In this document: piece by piece, positions 34,271-47,900 of the stretch
Numbering within the stretch: the stretch's first letter is position 1
Layout: each line of letters begins with the position of its first letter
DNA from: Xenopus tropicalis
Lineage: Eukaryota > Chordata > Amphibia > Anura > Pipidae
Direction of reading: 5' to 3'
NCBI RefSeq assembly: GCF_000004195.4
Contig: NC_030684.2
Span: 73,063,892 to 73,127,891, forward strand
Length of the DNA stretch: 64,000 bases
The notes under the pieces: model-generated
The model's database searches: none
The model's input: the letters and a program-made list of their open reading frames with translations, nothing else
What the model was told of the DNA's origin: nothing
Made by a program: the position numbers and the translations under genes

Positions 34271-35232
34271 GTTACATAGTTACATAGTTACATAGGGTTG
34301 AAAAAAGACCAGTGTCCATCAAGTTCAACCCATCCAAGTAAACCCAGCACACTTAACCCACACCTACCAATCTATACACTCACATACATACACTATATAT
34401 ACAACCACTAGTACTAACTGTAGATATTAGTATCACAATAGCCTTGGATATTCTGATTGATCAAGAACTCATCCAGGCCCCTCTTAAAGGCATTAACAGA
34501 ATCTGCCATTACCACATCACTAGGAAGGGCATTCCATAACCTCACTGCCCTCACCGTGAAAAACCACCTACGCTGCTTCAAATGGAAGCTCCTTTCCTCT
34601 AATCTAAAGGGGTGACTTCTGGTGCGCTGATTGTTTTTATGGGAAAAAAGAACATCCCCCAACTGCCTATAATCCCCTCTAATGTACTTGTACAGAGTAA
34701 TCATGTCCCCTCGCAAGCGCCTCTTTTCCAGAGAAAACAACCCCAACCTCGACAGTCTCACCTCATAGTTTAAATCTTCCATCCCCTTAACCAGTTTAGT
34801 TGCACGTCTCTGCACTTTCTCCAGCTCATTAATATCCTTCTTAAGGACTGGAGCCCAAAACTGCACTGCATACTCAAGGTGAGGCCTTACCAGGGACCTA
34901 TAAAGGGGCAAAATTATGTTCTCATCCCTTGAGTCAATGCCCTTTTTTATACAAGACAGCACTTTATTTGCTTTAGTAGCCACAGAAAGACACTGCCTGG
35001 CATTAGACAACTTGTTATCAACAAAAACCCCCTAGATCCTTCTCCATTAAGGAAACCCCCAACACACTACCATTCAGTAGATAGTTTGCGTTTATATTAT
35101 TTCTACCAAAGTGCATAACTTTGCACTTATCAACATTGAACCTCATTTTCCAGTTTGCTGCCCAGTTATCTAATTTTGTCAAATCGCTCTGCAAAGCGGC
35201 AGCATCCTGCATGGAACTTATAGTTTTGCACA
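34271..35232 (-). mobile_element. CR1 LINE 3' fragment inside the palindrome
   Basis: CTATGTAA-type tail on the - strand, then reverse transcriptase C-terminal sequence from CKTISSMQDAAALQSDL through LYRSLVRPHLEYAVQFWAP and ELEKVQRRATKLV. A frame break lies near 35015. 5' truncated. Confidence 0.92.
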
Positions 35233-35344
35233 ATTTAGTATTATGTATTTAGTTATGTATGTATGTAGGTATAACTTTATTTATAAAGCGCCACAAGGGT
35301 ACGCAGTGCTGTACAATCTTACAATATACAGAATTACACACAGG

Positions 35345-35770
35345 GGAGACAGTACCCCCCATACACAGTGCCCCCCAGGCCCCCATAGACAGTACCCCCC
35401 CTACACAGTGCCCCCCCATACACAGAGCCCCCCAAACACAGTGCCCCCCAAACACAGAGCCCCCCAAACACAGAGCCCCCCCATACACAGTGCCATCCCA
35501 TACACAGTGCCCCCCCATACACAGTGCCCCCCAAACACAGAGCCTCCATACACAGAGCCCCCCATACACAGAGGCCCCCATACACAGTGCCCCCAAACAC
35601 AGAGCCCCCCCATACACAGTGCCCCCATACACAGTGCCCCCATACACAGAGCCCCCATACACAGAGCCCCCAATACACAGTGCCCCCCCAACACAGAGCC
35701 CCCCATACACAGAGCCCCCCATACAGAGCCCCCCAAACACAGAGCCCCCCATACACAGAGCCCCCCATAC
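35345..35770. repeat. C-rich minisatellite, right palindrome arm
   Basis: The inverted counterpart (CCCCCCATACACAGAG / AGTG units) of 33150-33690, with fewer units and a different unit order. Confidence 0.93.
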
Positions 35771-36455
35771 GCACTCCGACTCCTTGTGCTGCTTCTCTCC
35801 TTATGTGGCTCCTTCTCCGGCGGTCCCAGGCCCTTTTATAAGGTTGCGCCCCGTGTGTAGGTGTGACGTCATTACGCACGGGCGCAACCTTATAAAAGGG
35901 CCAGGGACTGCCAGAGAAGGAGCCACAGGAGAGAAGCAGCGCAAGGAGTCGGAGCGCTCATCTTAAACCTTCTCATCCCGCTGTCGCGGATCCTTCTATG
36001 AATGTCCCGCATTTCCGTAATCTATTCAGGGACATTCAGGGAACTATCCGGGACAGCGGGATTCGCTATAGAAAGTGGGACTGTCCCGCTTAAAGCGGGA
36101 CAGTTGCGGGGTATGCTAATGCGCCAACATGGAAGGAGGAAGCGCTCACAGCTACCCCGGGCTGGTGCGGTTCTCTCTTAACAGGGGCACCAGCCCAGGG
36201 TACAAGGTAAGATTTTTATGAAAATAGTTAATAGATGAAGCAGGGTTTCATATATGAGCTGTTATATGTGATATATTTTTTCTAAAGAACTACATTGTAT
36301 TGTTCCTTTAACGTGTATTTAAATGTACAGGTTTCATTCTGTGAGGTGTGACATTAGTGCAGATATTTAATTGTACAGAATAGGAGAACTACGGTACTTC
36401 CTTGTTTCTTAATTAGAGTACAGAAAAGTACCGTAGAAACCTATAATCACTTTCT

Positions 36456-36496
36456 CCAGTAACTGCTGATGCCTCCTTGCTTTATTTTCTGATTGG
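36456..36496 (+). promoter_or_regulatory. X-box and Y-box module of DMB
   Basis: CCAGTAACTGCTGATG (36456-36471) resembles the X1 box, and the following GATGCCTC is a weak X2 site. A perfect Y box CTGATTGG (36489-36496), the NF-Y site, follows at canonical spacing. In other vertebrates this module binds RFX, CREB and NF-Y and recruits CIITA. The ATG is 64 bases past the Y box, so the 5' UTR must be short. Confidence 0.72.
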
Positions 36497-36559
36497 CTGC
36501 AGCTCTGATTGCTTTTAGCTTGGCTATGTCTTTCCTGAACAAGAGGGATCACTGCAGAA

Positions 36560-36623
36560 ATGAGGCAGTGTGTGAATCTGCTGTGGCTGCTGCTGTGCTG
36601 CTCAGGCTGGTACACTGGATCAG
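36560..36623 (+). CDS. DMB: DMB exon 1, signal peptide
   Basis: ATG followed by a leucine- and cysteine-rich leader (MRQCVNLLWLLLCCSGWYTGS) and a GTACAT donor at 36624. Length 64 leaves phase 1. It sits about 65 bases past a clear Y box. An out-of-frame ATG lies at 36526, which may or may not be transcribed. Confidence 0.85.
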
Positions 36624-38872
36624 GTACATATAGAAACATTATACATATGTTCATCCAAATTCATTAATTCAAGAAAAACACTGTTTCCTAAAACATTTTG
36701 AGATGACCATTTGAATTTCACATTGTGTTTGATGTCATATTACTGGTTCTGTTGCAAATGTGTGTGTTTTGGAAATAACCTTTAATTACATCAAGTTCTG
36801 TGAAAAACTGCTTTGGTGGGTTTTTTTTAGCAGTTGACATTGTATCATGCACATTCTCTTATCTCACTAATAATACTGTCTAATGCTTTATAGCAGTGCT
36901 ACGCTGTCTCTCCATTTGATAGGACAGTATCTTGTGCTCCAGCCAAGTGGCAGAACACCTGGTACTGGGTAAAGCACGTGACCCCAAATATGTATGGATA
37001 CACTAATCAATGAACTTAAAGGAGAACAAAGGGTGAAGACACACAGAGCTACTAGCAGCAGCTACTTACTGTATCACAGCTACTAAAATAGACAATGCTG
37101 ATCATTTACTGATAACTGTCTCTACATGTGTTTAGCAGAGGCAATTCTCAGTATTGCCTATGGCATGGTATTTTCTGGCGTTTAGTAGCCATGACAAGTA
37201 GCTACTACTAAGCTGCTAACTAAAGAAGTAGAGTAGAAATGTTGTGCATTATGTTTTGAGCTTCTGTACCAGCCTAAGGCAACCACAACCCTATAGTAGG
37301 GAAGATCTGTGCCCCTAAACTGCCCCCAGTAGCTCCCCATCTTCTTTTCTGCTGATTCACTGCACATGCTCTGTGCTGCTGTCACCTACCTTTGCTTAGG
37401 GACCCCAGCTTAGCTTCTTAACAGCTGCGAGTGTCACAGACACTTTCCAAGATGGGGACCCCCAGTGACAAGTTTAAAGTCCTTGCGTCTATTTCTGCTA
37501 TTGAGATTCTGAACCTTTTGGCTGGTGCAGTAAGTTTAGTATATAAAATATGGAATTTTTAGCCATATTTATTTTTAGGGTTTAGTTCTCTTTTAAAGGA
37601 GTAGTTCCCCTTTGAGTTAACTTATAGGGGTGTATTTATCATGCTGTGTAAAAAGTGGAGTGAAGCATTACCAGTGATGTTGCTAGTAGCAGTCAGTCAG
37701 ATGCTTTGCTTTGGTTTTCTAACTGTTGAAATCTGATTGCTGATTGGTTGACCTGGACAACATTACTGGTAATGCTTCACTCCACATTTTAGACAGCATG
37801 ATAAATATACCCCTTAGAACTGTGAAGACAGTTGTAAGATTTCACAACATTACCTCCTAATACTAGGGTCATGTTTCTTTAGAAAAGAAAAAAAAGAATT
37901 CACACCAGTAAGTGTATGTATGTTAAGGTGTATGTATATTGGGTAATAAATAAAGTGACAAAACAAATGATTATTTTTAAAAAATGTGATATATATAGTG
38001 ATGAGCGAATTTTTATCGATAGGCATAGATTTTCAGTGAATTTCCGTATTTCGCCATTGGCGAATTGTTTTGCGAAACTTCCAAGAAAATTTGCATCAAA
38101 ATGGGCTTGGGCGACAAAAAAAGACACGGGCAACAAAAAAAACATGCGACAAACACGGTTCGCAAATTTTTCGCCGTTTCGCGAATTTTGTGCCGAAGCG
38201 AAATGGGACAGATTCGCTCATCACTAGATATATATAGTGTATACAGCTGATGATTAATTACGTGTTCTACATCATAATTACACAGGGAATGGAATGGAGG
38301 TTGTCTGCTCTCTCCCTAGCAAATCCATCATAGCTTACCTGCAATCTTAGCTTTAGTCTGCCCAGCACATGCCACCCCCTACTACTGACTATTGTTAACT
38401 GTCATGCAGGCTTATCAGCACCTGCCCCACCAACAAAGACCAAGAAAAGCTTGAGAAAAGTCCAATGGGGGTGGGGGGAGGTTTAAAATATCAACCTAAT
38501 AAATTTTTAATTTTAAATCCAGACCCTTAAGTGCTTATATATATATATATATATATAGCAAAAAATGGAAGAATGCCGCACTCACAGGGCTTAGTGTAGA
38601 AAAATAGAGTAGTTTATTCAAGCAAAAACCTAACGTTTCGGCTGGAACCTCAGCCTTTCTCAAAGTGAACATACACACAATGTATGTTCACTTTGAGAAA
38701 GGCTGAGGTTCCAGCCGAAACGTTAGGTTTTTGTTTGAATAAACTACTCTATTTTTCTACACTAAGCCCTGTGAGTGCGGCATTCTTCCATTTTTTGCTC
38801 TCTATACTACAGCTCTAAATACTGCACCCAGGCGATCTGTGACTAGTAGACGTGAGTGCCTGTTGCTTGGAC

Positions 38873-38907
<35 letters not shown>

Positions 38908-41900
38908 TATACAATACTGTCACCGCACTCATCCATAGCACAAACCCCGGTGCTCTGCAACTTCAGGATGCCGTCACGTCCCTCCACTATAGAAAACTTG
39001 AAAGAGATGCAGCTCACGGGTTATTTGCAAAAGAGTGTATTAAAAAGAATCACATCATATATGCGACGTTTCGGACAAAACACATGCCCTTTATCAAGCC
39101 TGTAATAACGCAATCCATCCAGTGAATCACATTTAAAGGGATATACAGGAAATGACATCATAGACTAAGCGTTACCATAGCGATTCATTTCAAGTCATAG
39201 TAAACATTTTACATATGCTGAATATTGTCAAGTAGCAACATCTTATATAGAAAAATTATGCAATTGTATACAAATACTTACAAAAAGAGAAACAGATCAT
39301 AATCCCTGTTTAATCCAGTAGGAAAAAGCGATTGTAATTTATTAATCCATAGTTACATAGTTACATAGATTTGAAAAAAGACCAGAGTCCATCAAGTTCA
39401 ACCCATCCAAGTAAACCCAGCACACACAACCCACACCTACCAATCTATACACTCACATACATAAACTATAAATACAACCACTAATACTAACTGTAGATAT
39501 TAGTATCACAATAGCCTTGGATATTCTGCTTGTTCAAGAACTCATCCAGGCCCCTCTTAAAGGCATTAACAGAATCTGCCATTACCACATCACTAGGAAG
39601 GGTATTCCCCAACCTCACTGCCCTCACCGTGAAAAACCACCTAAGCTGCTTCAAATGGAAGCTCCGTTCCTCTAATCTATAGGGGTGACCTCTGGTGCGT
39701 TGATTGTTTTTATGGGAAAAAGAACAACCCCCATCTGTCTATAATCCCCTCTAATGTACTTGTACAGAGTAATCATGTCCCCTCACAAGCGCCTCTTTTC
39801 CAGAGAAAACAACCTCAACCTCGACAGTCTAACCTCATAGTTTAAATCTTCCATCCCCTTTACCAGTTTAGTTGCACGTCTCTGCACTTTCTCCAGCTCA
39901 TTAATATCCTCAATGCCCTTTTTTATACAAGACAGCACTTTATTTGCTTTAGTAGCCACAGAATGACACTGCCTGGAATTAGACAACTTGTTATCAACAA
40001 AAACCCCTAGATCCTTCTCCATTAAGGATACCCCCAACACACTACCATTCAGTAGATAGTTTGCATTTATATTATTTCTACCAAAGTGCATAACTTTGCA
40101 CTTATCAACATTGAACCTCATTTTCCAGTTTGCTGCCCAGTTTTCTAATTTTGTCAAATCGCTCTGCAAAGCGGCAGCATCCTGCACGGAACTTATAGTT
40201 TTGCACAATTTTGTGTCATCAGCAAAAATAGAAACAGTACTGTCAATGCCCACCTCCAGGTCATTAATAAACAAGTTAAAAAGCAAAGGACCAAGGACTG
40301 ACCCCTGCGGTACTCCACTAACTACACTGGTCCAATTAGAAAATGTTCCATTTACCACGACTCTTTGTACTCTATCCTTCAGCCAGTTCTCTATCCAATT
40401 ACAAATATTATGTTCTAGGCCAATATTCCTTAATTTGATCATTAACCTTCTGTGAGGTACTGTATCAAACGCTTTAGCAAAGTCCAAGTAGATGACATCA
40501 ACTGCCATTCCAGCATCGAGGTTCCTACTCACCTCCTCATAAAAGGCGACTAAATTAGTCTGGCAAGATCTGTTACGCATAAAACCATGCTGGCACAAAC
40601 TAATAATCCCTTATTACCCCTTCCAAAAGTTTTCCTACTACGGATGTCAGACTAACAGGCCTATAGTTTTCAGGCTGAGAACGGGATCCCTTTTTAAATA
40701 ACGGCACCACATTAGCAATTCGCCAGTCTCTCGGCACCATGCCAAACCTCAACGAATCCTGAAAAATTAAGTGAAGAGGTTTGGCAATCACAGCGCTCAG
40801 CTTATTTAATACCCTGGGATGAAACCCATCCGGCCCTGGACCTTTGTTTACCTTTACATGTTCAAGTCTCTTTTGAATTTCCTCCCGAGTGACCCATGTG
40901 TCAGTAGCTAAATTACTAGAACTGGGCATATTAAAAGGGAAGCCTTCATTATCTGGCTCCTCAGATGTATAGACAGATGAAAAATAAGAGTTCAAAATTT
41001 CAGCTTTTTCCCCGTTCTCATCAACCAACTTACCCCCCCGTGATAATAAAGTTCCCACCCCTTCTTGCTTCATTTTTTTACTATTCACATAATTAAAAAA
41101 TAATTTAGGATTCCTTTTACTCCTAGCTGCAATATCCCTTTCCATCTCTATTTTAGCTTGCCTGATAGCTTTTTTGCATGCTTTATTTGCTTCCTTGTAC
41201 CTGATGAAAGTATCTGCTGTCCCAGCTAACTTGAATGCTTTAAAAGCACGTCTTTTCTTACCAACCCCGACAATAACACTTTTATTCAGCCATAAAGGTT
41301 TTGCTTTGCGATGCCTCTCCTTGCTTACAAGGGGGATATACTGTTGTGTATGCCTGCAAAGCAATGTTTTAAAGATGTTCCATTTTCCTTCTGTGTCTAA
41401 CCCCATGAAAAGCCTTTCCCAGTTGACACATTGCAGAGATGCCCTTATACTGGCAAAGTCTGCACGTCTAAAATTGAGCGTTTTAGTTACTCCCTTATAG
41501 AGCTGTCTCTGCAGCATTATCTCAAAGGAGACCATGTTGTGATCACTGTTCCCCAAATGCTCACCCACACAAATGTTAGAGATTATTATTAGAAATCACT
41601 AGGTCCAAAATAGAGTCATTCCTAGTGGGTTCTTGAACCACCTGAAATAAAAAGTTGTCATTTAGCATATTTACAAACCTACTAGCTTTTTCTGACTTAG
41701 CCACCCCATTACTCCAGTCAATGTCCGGATAATTAAAGTCCCCCATAATAACAACTTGACCCAGTTTTGAAGCCTCCTCCATTTGCAACAATAGCTGGGC
41801 CTCATCCCCCTCATCTATACGGGGTGGTTTATAGCATACACCAATGATCATTTTCTTTGTGACCTTCAGCCCTACTGAAATTTCTACCCAAAGAGATTCA

Positions 41901-44900
41901 ACGTTTTCATTGGTAATGTCTTTATTACATGGCTTTAAATCTGACTTTACGTAAAGACAAACCCCTCCACCCTTTTTAATCTCTCTGTCCCTCCTAAAAA
42001 AGTGTATAACCATTTAAATTCGCAGCCCAGTTGCATTTATCATCTCACCAGGTCTCAGTAATACCAATTAAATCATAATTTTCAATACATGCAATAGCCT
42101 GCAGCTCCCCTAATTTACCCGACAAGCTACGCGCATTAGCCAGCATGCAGCGGAGATTACTACTTCTCCCTCTGATGTTTACATTAGCTAATGGAGAGTT
42201 AGAGCTAAGGCAATTATGAGACTGCTTTCCTTGTAATGGAGACACTTCCCTTTGTTTCAGCCTAAATTCCCTATCCCCTCCTCTTTTTAGAGGCGGTATA
42301 GATTCTAATACCATGAACCTAAGCTGTTCTGCAGTGTGGCCCTTTTCACAAAAATGCTTAGACACCGGTAATGTAGTATTTCCCAGATTAATAGCTGATC
42401 GATGTTGCGATATATGGGATTTTACCATCTGTGTGGTCTCACCCACATAGATGAGACCACACGGACAGATCAACACATAAATCGCATATTTTGTGACACA
42501 TGTAAAGTGCCCCCGTAATTGTACCTTTTGACCTGTTTTTGGATGCACAAAATAGCTTCCTTTTGAAACATATGCACATTGCGTACAATTTAGGCATGGA
42601 TACATGCCCTTAGTTCTTGCTCCTAAAAAAGTATAACTTTGTTTGTTTTTTATTCTAAGTGCAGTGGAGGTAACCGAAGCACCAATAGTTCTCCGTCTAC
42701 GATATGATATCATAGGGGGTGCCTCAAATTCTTGTATCAACGGATTTGCCCTTTTAAGAATATACCAATGTTTACGTAACGTTTGAGCAACAGTTTCACT
42801 ATAATCTGAATACTGTGTGACAAAAGGTATACGCCCACCTCCCTGTTTTCTCCTTCCAGTAAAATGTTGTATTCTATATTGTGCCTTATTAATCACCTTC
42901 TCAGGATACCCGCTATCTCGAAATTTCTGGCACATCCTATTCTCCTGTATTTCTCGTTCTCCTGTCTCACTTACCAATCTCTTAACTCTAGATAGTTGAC
43001 TCACAGGAATTGAGCTTTTTGTATGTGGTGGATGTTGACTTTTGAAATGTAAAATCTGGTTCCGATCTGTTGGTTTAGTAAAAAGAGAGGTACAAAAACG
43101 GCCTTCAATATTTCTATAGATTCGTACATCCAAAAAGGGAATTTGTTGGAGATCAGGAGTAAGTGTCAAAGTGATAGAAGGATGTATATCATTCAATTTA
43201 CTGTGGAACCGTTTAAGCCCTCTGATAAAGGCGGATCAATTGTTATTATGGACACATCCTATTATGTAGAAGAAATTGAGAGTCAACTTTCTGATCAAGA
43301 GGTATATAAACCATTAATGGGGGATCCCATTTTGGGGATTATGCGAAAAATTAGATGTTTACTTAATGGGATGTATAATGATGGCATTATTACAGAGAAA
43401 TTATGTGAATTTTTGACAGTTAAGAATCCACGAACACCAATATTATACACTTTGCCTAAAGTACATAAGGATCAAATCCGCCCACCAGGATGTCCCATAG
43501 TGTCAGGAGTAGATTCAGTATTCTGCCCCTTAGCCACTATGTTGGATAAGGTTTTGAGTCCTTTGATACAAATGGTTCCTTCATATCTAAGAGATACTGA
43601 GCATTTTCTACAACGCCTGAATTCACAGGAGGGTCTGGAGGGGGGGAATATAATTCTGGCCACACTTGATGTGGCTAGTCTGTATACCTCTATCCCACAC
43701 CAGGATGGAATTCAGGCGTGTGAGTGGATACTTAGGAAATTGGCACATTATTCTAATGAGCAGATTTCCTTTTTCATTCAAGTTTTGGAGATCATATTGA
43801 GATGTAATTATTTCACTTTTAAGGATCAGTTTTATCTTCAGTTACGTGGTACCGCGATGGGATCTAACGTCGCTCCGTCATATGCCAATGCCTTTATGGC
43901 TAAGCTAGAAGATCAGTACATCTATCACGATGTAGACTTCACCGAACATTGTTTGGCTTGGTGGAGATACATCGATGATGTGTTTGTACTATGGCGGGGT
44001 GACGTTGGCTCCCTGAAACGGTTCCACAGTAAACTGAATGATATACATCCTTCTATCACTTTGACACTTACTCATGATCTCCAACAAATTCCCTTTTTGG
44101 ATGTACGAATCTATAGAAATATTGAAGGCCGTTTTTGTACCTCTCTTTTTACTAAACCAACAGATCGAAACCAGATTTTACATTTCAAAAGTCAACATCC
44201 ACCACATACAAAAAGCTCAATTCCTGTGAGTCAACTATCTAGAGTTAAGAGATTGGTAAGTGAGACAGGAGAACGAGAAATACAGGAGAATAGGATGTGC
44301 CAGAAATTTCGAGATAGCGGGTATCCTGAGAAGGTGATTAATAAGGCACAATATAGAATACAACATTTTACTGGAAGGAGAAAACAGGGAGGTGGGCGTA
44401 TACCTTTTGTCACACAGTATTCAGATTATAGTGAAACTGTTGCTCAAACGTTACGTAAACATTGTTATATTCTTAAAGGGGCAAATCCGTTGATACAAGA
44501 ATTTGAGGCACCCCCTATGATATCATATCGTAGAGGGAGAACTATTGGTGCTTCGGTTACCTCCACTGCACTTAGAATAAAAAACAAACAAAGTTATACT
44601 TTTTTAGGAGCAAGAACTAAGGGCATGTATCCATGCCTAAATTGTACGCAATGTGCATATGTTTCAAAAGGAAGCTATTTTGTGCATCCAAAAACAGGTC
44701 AAAAGGTACAATTACGGGGGCACTTTACATGTGTCACAAAATATGCGATTTATGTGTTGATCTGTCCGTGTGGTCTCATCTATGTGGGTGAAACCACACA
44801 GATGGTAAAATCCCATATATCGCAACATCGATCAGCTATTAATCTGGGAAATACTACATTACCGGTGTCTAAGCATTTTTGTGAAAAGGGCCACACTGCA

Positions 44901-47900
44901 GAACAGCTCAGGTTCATGGTATTAGAATCTATACCGCCTCTAAAAAGAGGAGGGGATAGGGAACTTAGCCTGAAACAAAGGGAAGTGTGGTGGATTAATA
45001 AATTACAATCGCTTTTTCCTACTGGATTAAACAGGCATTATGATCGGTTTCTCTTTTTGTAAGTATTTGTATGCAATTGCACAATTTTTCTATATAAGAT
45101 GTTGCTACTTGACAATATTCTGCATATGTAAAATGTTTACTATGACTTGAAATGAATCGCTATGGTAACGCTTAGTCTATGATGTCATTTCCTGTATATC
45201 CCTTTAAATGTGATTCACTGGATGGATTGCGTTATTACAGGCTTGATAAAGGGCATGTGTTTTGTCCGAAACGTCGCATATGTGATGCGATTCTTTTTAA
45301 TACACTCTTTTGCAAATAACCCGTGTGCTGCAGCTCTTTCAAGTTTTATATATATATATATATATATATATTTCCTGTATCCTGCCATTGTTTGCTTCAC
45401 CTTAACACTTATGTCTTGTTTCTCCCTTTTTAATGCTGTTCTGTTGTCTTCTTTTTCCCTTGTTTCCCTTGTTGTTTCCATTATATTGATCTTCTTTCAA
45501 ATACTAAACTCTTATCTGCCCTCCTCTTTTTCCATTTTTTTCTAACCCTTTCCTCTTCTCATATGATTTGTACAATTATATTGATGCGTGTATGACCCGC
45601 TTTAAGGTATGGAGATACAAATTATATAAAGACTCCTTATCCATAAAACCCCATTTCTGAATAAGAGGTCCCATAACTGTATCTCCTTTCAAGTTGCCAA
45701 CTAATCCTGTCCTCACTAAGTACTAGTGCAGAAGGGCAAAAAAAAGTTGGCAGAAAGCACTTTTAACATTTAATAAAAGGTGTGGGACCTCTTATCTAGA
45801 AAACTTAGGACCTCATATTTGCCGAATAAGGCATCTTTCCATAATTTGGATCTCTGTTCCTTAAGTTTACCAAAAAAACATTTAAACCTTAATTAAACCC
45901 AATAGGATTGTTTTGCCTCCAATAAATATCTTAGTTGGGATCAAGTACAAGGTACTCTTTTATTATTACAGAGAAAAGGAAATTATTTTTAAAACTTTAT
46001 TTTGACTAAAATGGAGTCTCTGGGAGATGGCCTTCCCATAATTCAAAACCTTCTGGATAATGGATTTCCGAATAATGGATCTTATACCTGTATGCCTCTA
46101 AAATCCCAAAGAAATGATTAGATCATTTCAGGATTTCACTCTACAATAAGGTCAGAGAGTTAGCAATCCTAAGGTTAACTGTCTATACAAGAAGACCATA
46201 GGAAAGTACAAGACAGCTTGGGTCTCTGATTTTCAAAGACAGATGTTGAGCCAAAACCCTGCTATAAGCCCTGTGTGCAATAGTCCTAAAATTGTCTAAA
46301 ATTTAATTGTAGGGTTTAAATTATTAATTTCTAACATTGTTTCAATGTATGTATGATTAATTTATAAAGGAAACATTTCCGGCAATTTTTTTTGTTGATA
46401 CAGTATCCTTGAATGGCTTGAATGACTTGTGCTTATTGGCAGGTTTTGTGGTTCAGGAGATCACTGGCTGTACCTTCGAAAAAGAAAATGCAACGTTTTA
46501 TTATTATATGACCTTCAACCGGCTGACTGCAGTACAATATATTCCTACAGAGAAAATATTTATTCACTGTAATGAATATCAATGCATTGATGAAATCAGA
46601 ATGGTAGCCACAAACATCACCGTCAAGTTGAATTCCAAACCTGGCATGGTTAGCCGCATGCAACAGGAAGAGAGTAAATGCCAAGCACAAGTAAATGAAT
46701 TCTGGGAACGTACCGTGGAGAGGAGGGGTAAGTGAGGAATCAAAGGGGGGAAACGCTGCAGGTATGTTATGTAAGAACCAGAGAGAATAATATAACAAAC
46801 ACCACAGAAGCTAAATTGGGGTCAATGAAGTTAAGTGGTTAAGGACTAACTGATTGCTTCATGGTATCGGCAATTTCTGCGCAGGATTTTCAGAGCAAAA
46901 TTATACTTAAACAATCTCCAGTTGTGTGTAACCTTAGAAACAGTCCCACAGACACATTTGTCAGCAAGTCCCAGAGTACAGCAATTGTAGGAAAAGCTCA
47001 ACATTCCACCACAGAACATTTAAGAAGAGGAGATGGTAGCACCTTCCACAATATAAAAGTGTGTCCAATCAAGTGAGGATAGGGGGAAATGTGCATGGAG
47101 AGTATCAGATAAATGTATATACAAGGAAAAAGGAGCACCAATCAGGTGATCCTTTAGTAGACTCCCATATACTGCACCATTCCCACCAATCAACGATCAG
47201 GTAAATATATAGACCAGAGAAAGAAACGTAAAACTTAAAGTAAAAATAAAAAATATATATTTTTATATCAAACAGATTGGTTCTGTGAGATAATAAGAAC
47301 ATGTAGGGTGAGTTGTGTTATCTCACACATTTAGGGGTAGGCTTGATGTGAAAGTCAGTTCAGAGATTTAATCAATTTCTAATAGACAAACACTGTGTGA
47401 AATATCTCATTTAATTTCTTCAAACTGTTCAGTACATCTCCAATCTGCAACAATAGTATCAGTTGTAACACTTCTCTTAGCCCCAAATGGTGACAATTGT
47501 TTCAGAGTATCAACAACATTCCACCACAAATGTAACTTTTGACTGTGAAATTAGCTTGTGTCTTAATAATAAAAATTTAAAAATCCTGTAAAATGCCTGT
47601 AACTGTGGCAACAGGGACAGACACCAGTTGGAAAGGGACTGTGGCTGGGGCATAGCAGGTATAGTAGGGAAAGGCATGCCTAATATATTTCTACAGTTAC
47701 AATTTATGTGAGCATTTCTCATACTGCAACTCTTTTGTGCTTTTAGAAGTACAACACCCATTGCCAGTTGACAGCCTTTGGGGTTCTGGGATTTGTAGAT
47801 TCACAAGTAAAAGGATTGTCCCTGGGAACCTGGGCCTACACCCCACGATTACTAAAGATAGCCCTGTCAAAAGAAGAAATCCAGCTCATAACAAGAATTA

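Larger units (their letters stand above)
32792..36115. repeat. 3.3-kb palindrome upstream of DMB
   Basis: Arms 32792-33834 and 35240-36115 are inverted copies with only scattered differences. Outer ends are GCATACCCC and GGGGTATGC. Each arm, from outside in: GCGGGA-rich terminus, a short hairpin with TATAAAA on both strands around TGACGTCA, a G-rich minisatellite, and a tail with CGCTTTATAAATAAA. The centre holds a smaller palindrome and a CR1 insertion. No transposase. Ends 340 bases before the DMB X box. Confidence 0.8.
38903..43214 (-). mobile_element. Penelope-like element, truncated - copy split by CR1
   Basis: Outside the CR1 at about 39350-42240, the - strand carries the RT C-terminus and GIY-YIG domain of a Penelope-like element (42241-43214) and its 3' end (38903-39349). 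It is the inverted partner of 43215-45345; the junction at 43214/43215 lies within the RT. The last coding part reads IHPSITLTL, FLDVRIYRNIEGRF, then VLICPCGLIYVGET. Confidence 0.88.

Noticed and set aside
46409..46442. Possible DMB beta-1 exon start at the upstream ATG at 46409
   Set aside because: The AG acceptor at 46441 gives correct phase and the GFVVQ start shared with human DMB; the upstream ATG is intronic.
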